A stretch of 64,000 bases of DNA from Psychroflexus torquis ATCC 700755. GTDB taxonomy: Bacteria > Bacteroidota > Bacteroidia > Flavobacteriales > Flavobacteriaceae. A model generated the notes under the pieces. That model had not been told where the DNA came from and did not search any database. It worked only from the letters and a program-made list of their open reading frames with translations. The stretch covers positions 1,054,001 to 1,118,000 of the forward strand of contig NC_018721.1 of the NCBI RefSeq assembly GCF_000153485.2, read 5' to 3'. Shown one piece after another: positions 48,923-58,825 of the stretch (position 1 is the stretch's first letter; every line of letters starts with the position of its first letter). The translations under genes and the position numbers were made by a program.

Positions 48923-50278
48923 TTATTGAATCCACTTTTTGATTTCTTCAAAATCCAATCCTCCATAATTCCCACTGCTCATCAGTAACAAAACCTGGTC
49001 TAAATAAGACTTTGACTTCAAAAACTCTCTAAAAGCTTCAGGATTGGTAAATATTTTTAGATCTTTTCTTCCAAAAGCCTCAAAAATTTGTTCTTCGGTA
49101 ATAGCTTCAAGCTGTTTAATTTCTAAAGCTTTAGGAGAGTAAAACACCACAGCTTCATCTGCCGCATTCAAAGCTTCTTTGTACTCTTTCAAAAACTCTG
49201 AATTCAAGCTGCTATATGTATGAAGCTCTAAACAAGCTAAAACTACCTTCGAAGAAAATTGTGCTTTCACCGCTTTTGTCGTGGCTAAAACTTTGGAGGG
49301 GGAATGCGCATAATCTTTAAAAACGATAGCTTTATTAGATTCTGCTATTTTTTCCAGCCTTTTGGACGCCCCTTTAAAGCTATTGATCGCTTCGTAGAAA
49401 TCATCTTGGTCTACCCCCATATGTTGACAAATCCATTTTGCCCCTGCTATATTTTGTAAGTTATGCTTTCCAAAAACTTCCACAGGCAATGGGCCTTCTG
49501 GAGTTTCCAAATAGGTTACCGCGTCATCTATGGTGTGTTCTGGAGTAGAATAGGCATGTTTTCGAGTAGGCTTTTTAGCATTTAAAGCCAGTTGAGTGAG
49601 TATATCATCTTCCTCATTGTAAACCAAAGTACTCCCATTGGTCATGGAATCAAGAAATAATTCAAACTGATCTACATAATTTTCGAAGGTGGGAAAGACA
49701 TTGATATGGTCCCAGGCAATTCCACTTAGCAAAGCGATGTTGGGTTGATATAGATGAAACTTTGGTCGTCTATCTAATGCCGAACTCAAATATTCATCCC
49801 CTTCCAATAAAATGAAGTCGTTCTCTTCGGTTAGGTGAACCATAGTATCAAAGCCTTCCAATTGTGCTCCAACCATAAAATCTACTTCTTTATCGTGATA
49901 ATGCATCACATGTAGAATCATAGCAGTAATGGTAGTCTTACCATGAGAACCTCCTATCACTACCCTAGTTTTTTGCTTGGAATGTTCAAAAAGATATTCT
50001 GGATAAGAATAAATTTTAAGACCTAATTCTGTAGCTTTTAGAAGTTCTGGGTTGTCTGCTTTGGCATGCATACCAAGAATAACAGCGTCTATATCTGATG
50101 TTAACTTTTCTGGAAACCAACCAAACTCCTCAGGTAGTAAACCCTTTACTTTTAGCCTAGTTTTGGAAGGCTCAAAGATTTCGTCATCACTACCTGTGAC
50201 TTGGTCTCCCTTTTCATGTAAGGCGATTGCAAGATTGTGCATGGCGCTTCCACCTATCGCTATAAAATGTATATGCAT
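48923..50278 (-). CDS. mpl: UDP-N-acetylmuramate:L-Ala-gamma-D-Glu-meso-DAP ligase (Mur-type)
   Basis: A 451-residue murein-recycling ligase that rejoins the tripeptide to UDP-MurNAc. The N-terminal Rossmann domain reads IHFIAIGGSAMHNLAIALH. The central ATPase has GGSHGKTTITAMILHVM and LLEGDEYLSSALDRRPKF. The C-terminal domain has VFKDYAHSPSKV. GGS in place of GGI at the N-terminal loop and the SHGKTT P-loop favour Mpl over MurC. It is monocistronic. Confidence 0.92.
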   Translation of the reverse strand: MHIHFIAIGGSAMHNLAIALHEKGDQVTGSDDEIFEPSKTRLKVKGLLPEEFGWFPEKLTSDIDAVILGMHAKADNPELLKATELGLKIYSYPEYLFEHSKQKTRVVIGGSHGKTTITAMILHVMHYHDKEVDFMVGAQLEGFDTMVHLTEENDFILLEGDEYLSSALDRRPKFHLYQPNIALLSGIAWDHINVFPTFENYVDQFELFLDSMTNGSTLVYNEEDDILTQLALNAKKPTRKHAYSTPEHTIDDAVTYLETPEGPLPVEVFGKHNLQNIAGAKWICQHMGVDQDDFYEAINSFKGASKRLEKIAESNKAIVFKDYAHSPSKVLATTKAVKAQFSSKVVLACLELHTYSSLNSEFLKEYKEALNAADEAVVFYSPKALEIKQLEAITEEQIFEAFGRKDLKIFTNPEAFREFLKSKSYLDQVLLLMSSGNYGGLDFEEIKKWIQ

Positions 50279-50351
50279 GTTTTGAAATTTGAATTAAAGG
50301 TAATAGATTTAAAAAAAGCTCTAAGGTGTAAGTCTTATTTTAATTTTTAAT

Positions 50352-50381
50352 AAAAAAAACCAAGCTTTTTAGGCTTGGTTT
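50352..50381 (-). terminator. Terminator after ahcY
   Basis: A 9-bp stem (AAACCAAGC at 50357-50365 with GCTTGGTTT at 50373-50381), next to an A run on the plus strand that gives a U run on the minus transcript. Confidence 0.85.
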
Positions 50382-50402
50382 GTACTAAATACTAGTTCAC
50401 AA

Positions 50403-51719
50403 CTAGTACCTATAATATTCAGGTTTAAATGGACCTTTAACTTCTACACCAATATAATCAGCTTGATCGGTTTCCAACTCTGTGAGTTCAACTCCAAGAC
50501 GTTCTAAATGGAGTTTTGCTACTTTCTCATCCAAGTGTTTTGGGAGCATGTATACTTCATTTTTATACTTGTCTACATTTTGCCATAACTCTATTTGAGC
50601 AAGAGTTTGGTTAGTAAAGGAGTTACTCATCACAAAACTTGGGTGGCCTGTTGCGCATCCTAAATTCACAAGACGACCTTCAGCTAATAAAATAATGTCT
50701 TTACCATTTATTGTATACTTATCGACCTGTGGTTTGATTTCCACACGGGTATCGCCGTGATTCTTTTTCAACCAAGCTACATCAATTTCATTATCAAAAT
50801 GACCGATATTACAAACTATAGTTTTGTCTTTAAAAGCTTCAAAATGCTTAGCTCTAATGATGTCTTTATTACCTGTTGTCGTAATAATAATATCTGCCGT
50901 TGGAGCTACAGTTTCTAATTTCTTAACTTCAAAACCATCCATAGCCGCTTGTAAAGCACAAATAGGGTCTATTTCTGTTACTGTAACGATGGAACCTGCT
51001 CCACTAAAAGAGGCAGCGGTACCTTTACCAACATCACCATACCCACAAACGATAACACGTTTTCCAGCAAGCATGAGGTCTGTTGCTCTTCGTATGGCAT
51101 CTACAGCACTTTCCCTACACCCATATTTATTGTCAAATTTAGATTTGGTCACACTATCGTTTACATTGATAGCTGGCATAGGCAAAGTTCCATTTTTCAC
51201 TCTCTCATAAAGCCTATGGACCCCAGTAGTTGTTTCTTCAGATAAACCTTTTATAGCATCTGCAAGTTCTGGAAAGTCGTCAAGAACCATGTTAGTTAAA
51301 TCACCACCATCATCCAAAATCATGTTTAAGGGCTTTCTATCTTCCCCGAAAAACAAAGTTTGCTCTATACACCAGTTGAATTCTTCTTCCGTCATTCCCT
51401 TCCAAGCATAAACAGCAACTCCAGCTTCTGCAATGGCTGCTGCTGCATGGTCTTGAGTAGAAAAAATATTACAAGAACTCCACGTTACCTCAGCACCAAG
51501 CTCAACGAGTGTTTCAATTAACACAGCAGTTTGGATGGTCATGTGTAAGCAACCAGCTATGCGAGAGCCTGTCAAAGGTTTCTGTTTTCCAAACTCTTCT
51601 CTCAACGCCATTAAACCTGGCATTTCTGATTCTGCTAACTCTATTTCGCGACGTCCCCAATCTGCCAAAGAAATATCTTTAACTTTGTAAGGAGTATAAT
51701 GTAATGTTTCCATACTCAT
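50403..51719 (-). CDS. ahcY: Adenosylhomocysteinase
   Basis: Hydrolyses S-adenosylhomocysteine to adenosine and homocysteine in the methyl cycle. The start at 51719 ([20 protein letters not shown]) matches the family. The longer frame upstream begins in the promoter region. Substrate and NAD domains carry [16 protein letters not shown], the Rossmann motif [15 protein letters not shown], and the C-terminal KPEYYRY with the catalytic-site Lys and Tyr. The protein is complete at 438 residues. Confidence 0.97.
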   Translation of the reverse strand: MSMETLHYTPYKVKDISLADWGRREIELAESEMPGLMALREEFGKQKPLTGSRIAGCLHMTIQTAVLIETLVELGAEVTWSSCNIFSTQDHAAAAIAEAGVAVYAWKGMTEEEFNWCIEQTLFFGEDRKPLNMILDDGGDLTNMVLDDFPELADAIKGLSEETTTGVHRLYERVKNGTLPMPAINVNDSVTKSKFDNKYGCRESAVDAIRRATDLMLAGKRVIVCGYGDVGKGTAASFSGAGSIVTVTEIDPICALQAAMDGFEVKKLETVAPTADIIITTTGNKDIIRAKHFEAFKDKTIVCNIGHFDNEIDVAWLKKNHGDTRVEIKPQVDKYTINGKDIILLAEGRLVNLGCATGHPSFVMSNSFTNQTLAQIELWQNVDKYKNEVYMLPKHLDEKVAKLHLERLGVELTELETDQADYIGVEVKGPFKPEYYRY

Positions 51720-51773
51720 AATTAATTTTATTATATTTTTGAACACAAAATTAAGGAAACCCTTTACAACTCT

Positions 51774-52406
51774 ATGCCGATTTACAAAAGAATAACAGTA
51801 GATAAAGATACAACCGCCCTCATCTGGAAGATAGAAGAATCTTTAGAAAGTCTAGAAGAGGGCGTCGAGTTAACTGATTATTGCAGGGAGCGATACGACG
51901 GCATGAAATCTCAGATCCATAAAAAAGGATTTATGAGCATCAGGCATTTACTCAAGGAATTTGGATATTCAGATTTTGATTTAGACTACGACACTAAAGG
52001 CAAACCTCATCTTAACGATGGTCATAAGATTTCTATTACTCACTCTTTCGAATTTACAGCAGTTATAGTATCCACTAAAAAAGTTGGAATTGATATCGAG
52101 AAACAACGCGACAAAATAAAACTCATCGCACCAAAGTTCACCCCTATTGAAGAATATGAAGCTCTTGGAGATACAGGAGATCTCATTAGAAAATTGACCA
52201 TTGTTTGGGGAGCAAAAGAATCTCTTTATAAGCTTTACGGAAAAAAAGGATTGCTTTTTTTACATGATATCTTTGTGAACGATTTTGAAATTTCAAGTCA
52301 GAAAACTACTGCTAGGGTAACTTCAAATAATGAAATTACTTTTTACAACTTAAATTTTCTTGAGTTCGAAAATTTCACTTGTGTGTATGCTATTGCCAAT
52401 GATTAA
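51774..52406 (+). CDS. 4'-phosphopantetheinyl transferase superfamily protein
   Basis: A 210-residue Sfp/AcpS-like enzyme that transfers phosphopantetheine from CoA to carrier proteins. Motifs: [20 protein letters not shown] (P1/P2), the Mg-binding [12 protein letters not shown], and [15 protein letters not shown]. The target carrier protein is not in the window. Its stop overlaps the start of the decayed geranylgeranylglyceryl-phosphate synthase by 8 nt, showing the two were once an operon. Confidence 0.93.
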   Translation: MPIYKRITVDKDTTALIWKIEESLESLEEGVELTDYCRERYDGMKSQIHKKGFMSIRHLLKEFGYSDFDLDYDTKGKPHLNDGHKISITHSFEFTAVIVSTKKVGIDIEKQRDKIKLIAPKFTPIEEYEALGDTGDLIRKLTIVWGAKESLYKLYGKKGLLFLHDIFVNDFEISSQKTTARVTSNNEITFYNLNFLEFENFTCVYAIAND

Positions 52407-53005
52407 TCCTCCCCAGAATCCTATTTACACTAATATTTTTAGGAGCATTCAAAATGGTAATCACTTATTTAACGTTTTAATAGATCCCGATAAGTTTAAT
52501 CTATCTCAAACTCAAGGGTTTTTAAACCGAACACCAACCGATGCTAATTTTAGTGGGAGTACTATCAAATTAAATCTATTATATCGTGTAAATAAATTTA
52601 ATTTACTTTCTGGTCAAAATCCTAAATACTTAATCGATCTCAACAAAGTCTAATTTTAAATTAAAGAACTCTACTTTAGGGATCATCCCCGCAGGATATA
52701 TTTTGATAGATGGAGGCTCAACAACTTCTGTTTTGGAAATGAGTCGAACCAAAGCTATCTCTCAGAACCAAATTTTAATGTGTATCCATACTGCACTTTC
52801 TGGTCAACTTCTTGTTTATCTTAACCCTAGAAATGGTGCAAAAACAAGAGTATCCGCAGAAATAATTTCAGAACGCAAGAAAGCCATTAATAATCCTCTT
52901 ATTGTTAATAGAAGAATTAAAGATGACTTTCAAAAACGATCTGTTTATGAGGCTGCCCATATGAAAGTTATGAGCAAGCGTTTTCAGCTCAATTCCTTTA
53001 GTTAA
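52399..53005 (+). pseudogene. Geranylgeranylglyceryl-phosphate synthase (PcrB/GGGPS family), decayed
   Basis: The frame opens at ATG 52399 with NHLFNVLIDPDKFNLSQTQG, the family's substrate-binding start. After FSGST (~52560), roughly 35-45 residues seem deleted before LLSGQNPKYLIDLNKV-stop (52653). A frameshift then leads to a second frame: GIIPAGYILIDGGS, HTALSGQLLVYL, NNPLIVNRRIKDD and AAHMKVMSKRFQ. The phosphate-binding glycines are lost, since VGGGI reads VNRRI and GADMVVMGTAF reads AAHMKVMSKRF. Intact enzymes make archaeal-type ether-lipid precursors. It converges with the next gene by an 8-nt overlap. Confidence 0.85.
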
Positions 53006-54365
53006 GTTGATCTGTGTTATAACCTATAAATTCTTTTTCGGTCTCTTCAAACTTAATATCGTAATCCTCTAATGATTTTAATATAGGATTGTATATTTCT
53101 GGAAATATAGGCCTTAACACACCGGGCTTTTTAATTTCTCCATTTAGAATTTTGAGGGCAGCAATACCAACGGGAAGCCCAACCGTTTTAGCCATGGCCG
53201 TATAGGTTTGGTCCTCACCGATACTTACCATTGTAGAATCAATTTGCCTTCTTTCCCCATTAAGCTCAAATCCAAATTTATGATACATCACAATCATATC
53301 TTTATCTTCTGGCTTCAAAGTCCACTTATCTTCTAGAATTTTTTGAAGAGCTTGAGCTGGAGTTGCATTTTTTAGTCCAATAATTTTCTCTGAATTAAAA
53401 ATATCCAACTCTACAAGTTTGTCCCAAATGAGATCGTCTTGGTCAATTTTTAAGCTCAACCTTAGCTTAAGTTCAACTGAATCTGTTGGTGAATAGGGCA
53501 AGAATGAATTCACAAAAGATCTATAACTCATTTGTTCTGTGTGTTGCATCGCATAGGTATCGTCTGTCAATCCAAGTTGAACAAATACATTCCAAGCTTT
53601 GCTAAAACCAATACGTCTTAGGGTTCCTCTGTAGATGGTAGGAATATTCTCCAATCCATATATACTTCTGTAAGCTAAAGAGTTTCGATTGGCTAAGCCT
53701 TCGAAGCGCCCATATTTTGGAATGCTTAGAAATTCGGTTCTGCGAAAAAGGCGTTGGTAAGGAATATATTTATATTGACCGGCTTGGATAAATTCTGCGG
53801 CTCCACCTTGTCCAGCCACAACAACGTTTCTGGGATTCCAAGTGAATTTATAATTCCATAGATTATCATCGCTTTCAGGAGCGACAAGTCCCCCCGTAAA
53901 AGATTCAAAAAGCAACATTTTGCCTCCTTGAGATCTTATTCTATCTATCACCTGCATGGCACTCATATGGTCAATGCCAGGGTCAACCCCTATCTCATTC
54001 ATAAAGGTGAGCCCTTTTTCCTTAACTTCTGCATCCAATGCTTCCATTTCTTTAGATACATAAGAGGCTGTGACCATGTTTTTATTAAACTTCACACAAT
54101 CTTTTGCAACTTCCATATGGAATCTGGCAGGTAGCATAGAAATAACAATGTCTGCACTTTGTATAGCTTCTTGTCTATTGGCTTTGTCAAAAATATCTAA
54201 TTGCATAGCCTTTGCATTGGGATGATCTGCTGTTAGGCTTCTAGCATTATCAATAGAAATATCCCCTATTATTATGTGTAGGTCTTCTTTAGAAGAAGCC
54301 TTTAGCAAAAACCTAACGAGTGATGATGCAGATTTTCCAGCACCTATGATTAAAATTGATCTCAT
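52998..54365 (-). CDS. Saccharopine dehydrogenase family protein
   Basis: A 455-residue NAD(P)-dependent enzyme. The ATG at 54365 (MRSILIIGAGKSASSLVRFL) precedes the Rossmann GxGxxA/S motif directly; a TTG two codons upstream is ignored. Further segments are SADIVISMLPARFHMEVAKD, GLTFMNEIGVDPGIDHMSAM and the C-terminal VGLPVGIAALKIL, as in saccharopine reductase-type (LYS9-like) proteins. It may act in lysine metabolism or a related carboxynorspermidine-type reaction. The substrate cannot be told. Confidence 0.9.
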   Translation of the reverse strand: MRSILIIGAGKSASSLVRFLLKASSKEDLHIIIGDISIDNARSLTADHPNAKAMQLDIFDKANRQEAIQSADIVISMLPARFHMEVAKDCVKFNKNMVTASYVSKEMEALDAEVKEKGLTFMNEIGVDPGIDHMSAMQVIDRIRSQGGKMLLFESFTGGLVAPESDDNLWNYKFTWNPRNVVVAGQGGAAEFIQAGQYKYIPYQRLFRRTEFLSIPKYGRFEGLANRNSLAYRSIYGLENIPTIYRGTLRRIGFSKAWNVFVQLGLTDDTYAMQHTEQMSYRSFVNSFLPYSPTDSVELKLRLSLKIDQDDLIWDKLVELDIFNSEKIIGLKNATPAQALQKILEDKWTLKPEDKDMIVMYHKFGFELNGERRQIDSTMVSIGEDQTYTAMAKTVGLPVGIAALKILNGEIKKPGVLRPIFPEIYNPILKSLEDYDIKFEETEKEFIGYNTDQLN

Positions 54366-54436
54366 ATTCAAAAATGGATTTTAATGATTAATTTTGTGTA
54401 AAAATTGAAATTACATAATATAATAGGGATACAAGG

Positions 54437-54829
54437 ATGAAGCAAAGAAAAAAATTGGTTTTACTCGGAAGTTGTTTTGGAGGTATAGGAATTATCCTTG
54501 GAGCTTTTGCAGCTCATGGCTTGGAAAGCATAATTTCTGAAGATGCTATAAACACCTTTGAAACGGGAGTGAAATACCAAATCTACCACGCCTTGTTTTT
54601 GCTTTTTCTATCCACACAAACCTTTACTACACAAAAACTTAACAAAATCCTCTTTTGGCTTATACTCACTGGTGTTATCTTCTTTTCGGGTTCTATATAT
54701 GGCCTAGCTACCAATGAACTTTCAAGCTTCGACTTTAAAACTATAGCTTGGATTACACCTATAGGTGGAATTTTGTTGATTTTGAGTTGGGCTTTACTCT
54801 TCATTCATATTATTAAAAAAAGCTCATAA
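54437..54829 (+). CDS. DUF423 inner membrane protein
   Basis: A 130-residue protein with four predicted helices. It has the family signature FGGIGIILGAFAAHGLE and TGVKYQIYHALFLLFL, then FSGSIYGLA and ITPIGGILLILSWALLF. DUF423 proteins (YgdD-like) are widespread with no known function. It stands alone between the divergent dehydrogenase and pckA. Confidence 0.92.
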   Translation: MKQRKKLVLLGSCFGGIGIILGAFAAHGLESIISEDAINTFETGVKYQIYHALFLLFLSTQTFTTQKLNKILFWLILTGVIFFSGSIYGLATNELSSFDFKTIAWITPIGGILLILSWALLFIHIIKKSS

Positions 54830-54904
54830 TTTATAATAATTACCTCCTTAATTTAAATATAAACTCATTAGCTTTGTCTGTCATAATAACAACACAACAA
54901 AATT

Positions 54905-56500
54905 ATGAATAACTTAAAGCGAATTACTAAAACGATTGAGTTAAAAGATTATGGCATCGATTCAAAGAGAATCAACTATCAACTTTCACCTGAAGATTTA
55001 CATGAAATCAGCATTCAAAAAGGGATGGGTGTTGAGGTAGATAGTGGTGCACTTGCCGTCAACACTGGTGAATTTACAGGACGATCTCCGAAAGATAGAT
55101 TCATTGTAAAAGATGATATTACCAAAGATGAAGTATGGTGGAGTGATATCAACTTAGAATTTGACCCTGATCAGTTTGATAAACTATACAATAAAGTGGT
55201 TAACTACCTCAACGATAAAGAGCTTTTCGTAAGAGATTGTTATGCCTGTGCAGATGAGAATTACCGACTTAATATAAGAGTCATTAATGAGAATTCATGG
55301 AGCAATATGTTTGCTTACAATATGTTTTTAAGGCCTACGGAAAAGGATCTTGAAGATTTTTCTCCAGAGTGGACCGTAGTTAGTGCACCTAGTTTTAAAG
55401 CAGACCCTGAGGTTGATGGGACACGGGCCCACAATTTTGCTATTCTTAATTTTACTCGAAAAATCGCCTTAATAGGAGGTACGGGATATACTGGAGAGAT
55501 AAAGAAAGGGATTTTTTCTGCTCTTAACTTCATACTCCCAGTCATGAAAAACACTCTCCCCATGCACTGCTCTGCCAATGTCGGAAAAAAAGGAGATACT
55601 GCTATTTTCTTTGGTCTTTCGGGGACAGGGAAAACGACTTTATCTGCAGATCCAGACAGGAGATTAATTGGAGATGATGAACATGGATGGACCAATGAAA
55701 ATACAGTCTTTAATTTCGAAGGAGGATGTTATGCAAAAGTCATAAACTTATCTCGCGAAGGAGAACCAGAAATATATGACAGTATTAAACCAGGAGCCAT
55801 TCTTGAAAATGTAATTATTAAAGATGGGGAAGTAGATTTTAAAGACAAAAGTATCACTCAAAACACAAGGGTAAGTTATCCTATTCATCATATAGACAAT
55901 ATTCAACCTGGGTCTGTTGGGGAAAATCCTAAAAATATCTTTTTTTTAACGGCAGATGCCTTTGGTGTGTTACCTCCTATAAGTAAACTCACCCCTGGAC
56001 AAGCAGCTTTTCACTTTATAAGTGGTTATACTGCTAAAGTGGCAGGAACAGAAGCTGGAGTTACAGAACCCATACCGAGTTTCTCTGCTTGTTTTGGCGC
56101 CCCGTTTATGCCTTTACACCCTACACGGTATGGTGAAATGCTAAGTAAGAAAATGAGAGAAGCAGAAGTAAACGTTTGGCTAATTAACACAGGATGGACT
56201 GGAGGACCTTATGGCACAGGAAACCGAATGAAACTGAAGTTTACAAGAGCTATGATTACAGCTGCATTGGAAGGCCAACTTTCTGATGTGGAATACAAAA
56301 CACACGATATCTTTAATATTGCCATCCCTAAAAGTTGTCCAAACGTTCCCTCTAATGTATTAAACCCTAGAGAGACTTGGGCGAACAAGGAAGCTTATGA
56401 TCTAAAAGCTAAATCCTTAGCTAAATCGTTTATAGATAATTTCAAAAAATTTGAATCTTACGCGGACGAAGAAATTCTGAATGGTGCCCCCAACGCTTAA
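54905..56500 (+). CDS. pckA: Phosphoenolpyruvate carboxykinase (ATP)
   Basis: The gluconeogenic enzyme converting oxaloacetate and ATP to PEP, 531 residues. Key segments: the substrate Arg in TGRSPKDRFIV, GTGYTGEIKKGIFSALN, the P-loop GLSGTGKTTLSAD, the metal site LIGDDEHGW, and GWTGGPYGTGNRMKL. A TAGCTTTG box (54869-54876) may be its -7 element, but no good -33 element was found. A long hairpin follows. Confidence 0.97.
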   Translation: MNNLKRITKTIELKDYGIDSKRINYQLSPEDLHEISIQKGMGVEVDSGALAVNTGEFTGRSPKDRFIVKDDITKDEVWWSDINLEFDPDQFDKLYNKVVNYLNDKELFVRDCYACADENYRLNIRVINENSWSNMFAYNMFLRPTEKDLEDFSPEWTVVSAPSFKADPEVDGTRAHNFAILNFTRKIALIGGTGYTGEIKKGIFSALNFILPVMKNTLPMHCSANVGKKGDTAIFFGLSGTGKTTLSADPDRRLIGDDEHGWTNENTVFNFEGGCYAKVINLSREGEPEIYDSIKPGAILENVIIKDGEVDFKDKSITQNTRVSYPIHHIDNIQPGSVGENPKNIFFLTADAFGVLPPISKLTPGQAAFHFISGYTAKVAGTEAGVTEPIPSFSACFGAPFMPLHPTRYGEMLSKKMREAEVNVWLINTGWTGGPYGTGNRMKLKFTRAMITAALEGQLSDVEYKTHDIFNIAIPKSCPNVPSNVLNPRETWANKEAYDLKAKSLAKSFIDNFKKFESYADEEILNGAPNA

Positions 56501-56516
56501 AAACTAGAAAACATTA

Positions 56517-56564
56517 TTAAATTAAAGAGCCGATATACACTTGTATATCGGCTCTTTAATTTAA
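56517..56564. terminator. Bidirectional terminator between pckA and hemD
   Basis: A 21-bp perfect stem (56518-56538 with 56543-56563), loop ACTT, ending in A/T runs on both sides. It serves both convergent genes. Confidence 0.92.
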
Positions 56565-56582
56565 TGGAAAGAAAACAATAAA

Positions 56583-57320
56583 TTAGTTCTCTTTTACATA
56601 GTTTTCAATGGCCATTGTCATAGATGGGGTTTTTGGAGTAGGAGCTTGTATTTGGACCTTTAGACCTTTCTCCTCGGCGGCTTTGATGGTTGAGTTCCCA
56701 AAAGCAGCGATGCGTGTATTTTTTTGTTCGAAATCTGGGAAATTCTCGTAAAGCGACTTAATCCCGCTAGGACTAAAGAAAACCACAATATCGTAAGATA
56801 CTTCTCTAAGATGAGAAAGATCGCTTACCACAGTTTTATAAAAAATGCCACGCGTCCAATCTACACCAAGTTTATCGAGCTGCTGTGGCACCATAGACTT
56901 AAGCATATCTGAGGAAGGCAATAAGAATTTTTCATCTTTATGCTTCTTAATACTTACTTCAAGTTCTTGAAATGTTCTTTTCCCAACATAAATCTTACGC
57001 TTTCTATACACTACATACTTCTGCAAGTAAAAGGCTACCGCTTCACTCAAACAAAAATATTTAAGACTATCTGGTATTTTATATCTCATTTCTTCAGCAA
57101 TTCTAAAGAAATGATCTACTGCATTTCTACTTGTAAGGATAATAGCGGAAAACTTGGTGATGTCAATTTTTTGCTGCCTTACCTCTTTAGAATCTACTGG
57201 CTCAACGTGTATAAAGGGGATGAAATCAATTTTTAATTTTAATCTTTCTTCAAGTTCTGAATAAGGAGAGTTTTCTACATTAGGTTTAGGCTGTGAAATA
57301 AGGATACTTTTCACTTTCAT
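56583..57320 (-). CDS. hemD: Uroporphyrinogen-III synthase
   Basis: A 245-residue HemD-family protein that closes the tetrapyrrole ring for heme synthesis. The fold has two similar alpha/beta domains: ILISQPKPNVENSPYSELEE, AIILTSRNAVDHFFRIAEEM, and in the second domain VVFFSPSGIKSLYENFPDF and AAFGNSTIKAAEEKGLKVQI. HemD diverges strongly between species. The call rests on these segments and on the DUF4271 neighbour 30 nt upstream, a common Bacteroidota pair. Confidence 0.9.
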   Translation of the reverse strand: MKVKSILISQPKPNVENSPYSELEERLKLKIDFIPFIHVEPVDSKEVRQQKIDITKFSAIILTSRNAVDHFFRIAEEMRYKIPDSLKYFCLSEAVAFYLQKYVVYRKRKIYVGKRTFQELEVSIKKHKDEKFLLPSSDMLKSMVPQQLDKLGVDWTRGIFYKTVVSDLSHLREVSYDIVVFFSPSGIKSLYENFPDFEQKNTRIAAFGNSTIKAAEEKGLKVQIQAPTPKTPSMTMAIENYVKEN

Positions 57321-57350
57321 AGAGCTTAGTTTTTTCTTACAAAATTCTAA

Positions 57351-58016
57351 TTAGTCTGTGTTAAACATTTTAAAAAGAATTAGGTAGGGTGCGATTTCAA
57401 AAACGCAAAGGTACAAAATAAAGTAAAACCAGTAAGCTAAAATATGCTTTTGATAAGAGAGAGCATAAATCAATAGCTTTACAGTGTAAAGCAAGGTCAC
57501 AAGAGCAATAACCAAGGTCACAGAAAGTGAGTGGTCTATGTTTTGAAAATAAATAAGCAATCCAAAAGGAAATAGTATAAATAAACTAATCCAACTTAAA
57601 ACACCTTGCTTAAAAAAAAGATATTTATTTATGAGTGGATCTATTTCAAACAAGTCTCCTATCATTTTTTCAATAAGGTATTTACTTAATAAAAAAATCA
57701 ATAGCAATAAAAAGATTTGAAGGTATGACGTAATATTGAAGTCACCGCTGTCGGATATGACATGAAGGAAAAAAGATAATCCTAAAAGACTTGATAATAA
57801 AATAAAAACCTCGGGGAGCTCTATGCGCCTTTTTTCAGAGAATTTTTTATTGAAAAAAGACATGTCATAAAAAGAGTTTACATAAGAAAAAAAATAGTTC
57901 GTCTTGTTCCACTTTATAATCAACATAAATATCAAAATAAGCAGGATAATTCCCACAGTCCAATGATGATCTTGTATTAGTCTTAAGGTCAAAAACAAGT
58001 TTAATATTTGAGACAA
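57351..58016 (-). CDS. DUF4271 membrane protein
   Basis: A 221-residue protein with about six hydrophobic helices and little else (LLILIFMLIIKW, FLLLLIFLLSKYL, WFYFILYLCVFEIAPYLIL). Its size, topology and position before hemD fit the Bacteroidota DUF4271 family, whose function is unknown. Co-transcription with hemD suggests a link to heme or envelope biology, but that is only context. Confidence 0.82.
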   Translation of the reverse strand: MSQILNLFLTLRLIQDHHWTVGIILLILIFMLIIKWNKTNYFFSYVNSFYDMSFFNKKFSEKRRIELPEVFILLSSLLGLSFFLHVISDSGDFNITSYLQIFLLLLIFLLSKYLIEKMIGDLFEIDPLINKYLFFKQGVLSWISLFILFPFGLLIYFQNIDHSLSVTLVIALVTLLYTVKLLIYALSYQKHILAYWFYFILYLCVFEIAPYLILFKMFNTD

Positions 58017-58096
58017 ATGTAAATTAAAATGAAGTTTTATAGATGAGATTTAGCTTGTAAAATATATATTTGTCAGCCAACATTTAATACGACTTG

Positions 58097-58822
58097 ATGT
58101 CTCACAAATTAGTCATCATTCCTACATATAACGAAGTTGAAAATATTGAAAAGGTCGTCAGAAATATTTTCTCTCAACCTGTCAATTTTGATATTCTCGT
58201 TGTAGACGATTCTTCCCTTGACAAGACTTGGGCTTTAGTTCAAAACTTACAAGAAGAGTTTAAGGGTAGGTTACATTTAGAAATACGAAAATCTAAGAGC
58301 GGTTTAGGGAAAGCCTATTTACATGGGTTCCGTTGGGCTCTCGAAAGATCTTATGATTATATTTTTGAAATGGATGCCGACTTTTCTCATAATCCAAATG
58401 ATCTAATAAGGCTGTATAATACTTGTCTTAAAGATGGTTTTGATATGAGTATTGGATCGAGATATATAACTGGGGTTAATGTGATAAATTGGCCTATGAA
58501 AAGGGTCTTATTGTCTTGGCTGGCTTCAAAATACGTAAAAATTATTACGGGATTACCTATAGAAGATACTACTGCTGGGTTTATTTGTTATCACCGGAAG
58601 GTACTGGAGGATATGGATCTTAATAAAATAAAGTTTGTAGGTTATGCGTTTCAAATTGAAATGAAATTTAAAGCCTTTAAAAAAGGATTTAAAATAAAGG
58701 AGATTCCAGTTATATTTACAGACAGGACAAAAGGGAAGTCGAAAATGAGCACAGGCATCATCAAAGAAGCTGTCTTTGGTGTAATGAGCCTTAAATTGAA
58801 AAGCCTTCTAGGTAAAATTTGA
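58097..58822 (+). CDS. Polyprenol-phosphate glycosyltransferase (DPM-like, GT2)
   Basis: A 241-residue family-2 glycosyltransferase of the dolichol-phosphate mannose synthase type. It uses the ATG at 58097 (MSHKLVIIPTYNEVENIEKV); a TTG one codon upstream is ignored. Motifs: ILVVDDSSLDKTW, the DxD-like FEMDADFSHNP, GSRYITGVNVINWPM and ITGLPIEDTTAGFICYHRKV. It transfers a sugar from a nucleotide donor to a membrane polyprenol phosphate. There is no C-terminal membrane segment. It is 3 nt upstream of the dihydroorotase gene. Confidence 0.9.
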   Translation: MSHKLVIIPTYNEVENIEKVVRNIFSQPVNFDILVVDDSSLDKTWALVQNLQEEFKGRLHLEIRKSKSGLGKAYLHGFRWALERSYDYIFEMDADFSHNPNDLIRLYNTCLKDGFDMSIGSRYITGVNVINWPMKRVLLSWLASKYVKIITGLPIEDTTAGFICYHRKVLEDMDLNKIKFVGYAFQIEMKFKAFKKGFKIKEIPVIFTDRTKGKSKMSTGIIKEAVFGVMSLKLKSLLGKI

Positions 58823-58825
58823 ATT

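Noticed and set aside
50391..50408. Short palindrome TACTAGT...ACTAGTA at the end of ahcY
   Set aside because: Seven-base arms overlapping the stop codon without a T run; the real terminator lies just beyond it.
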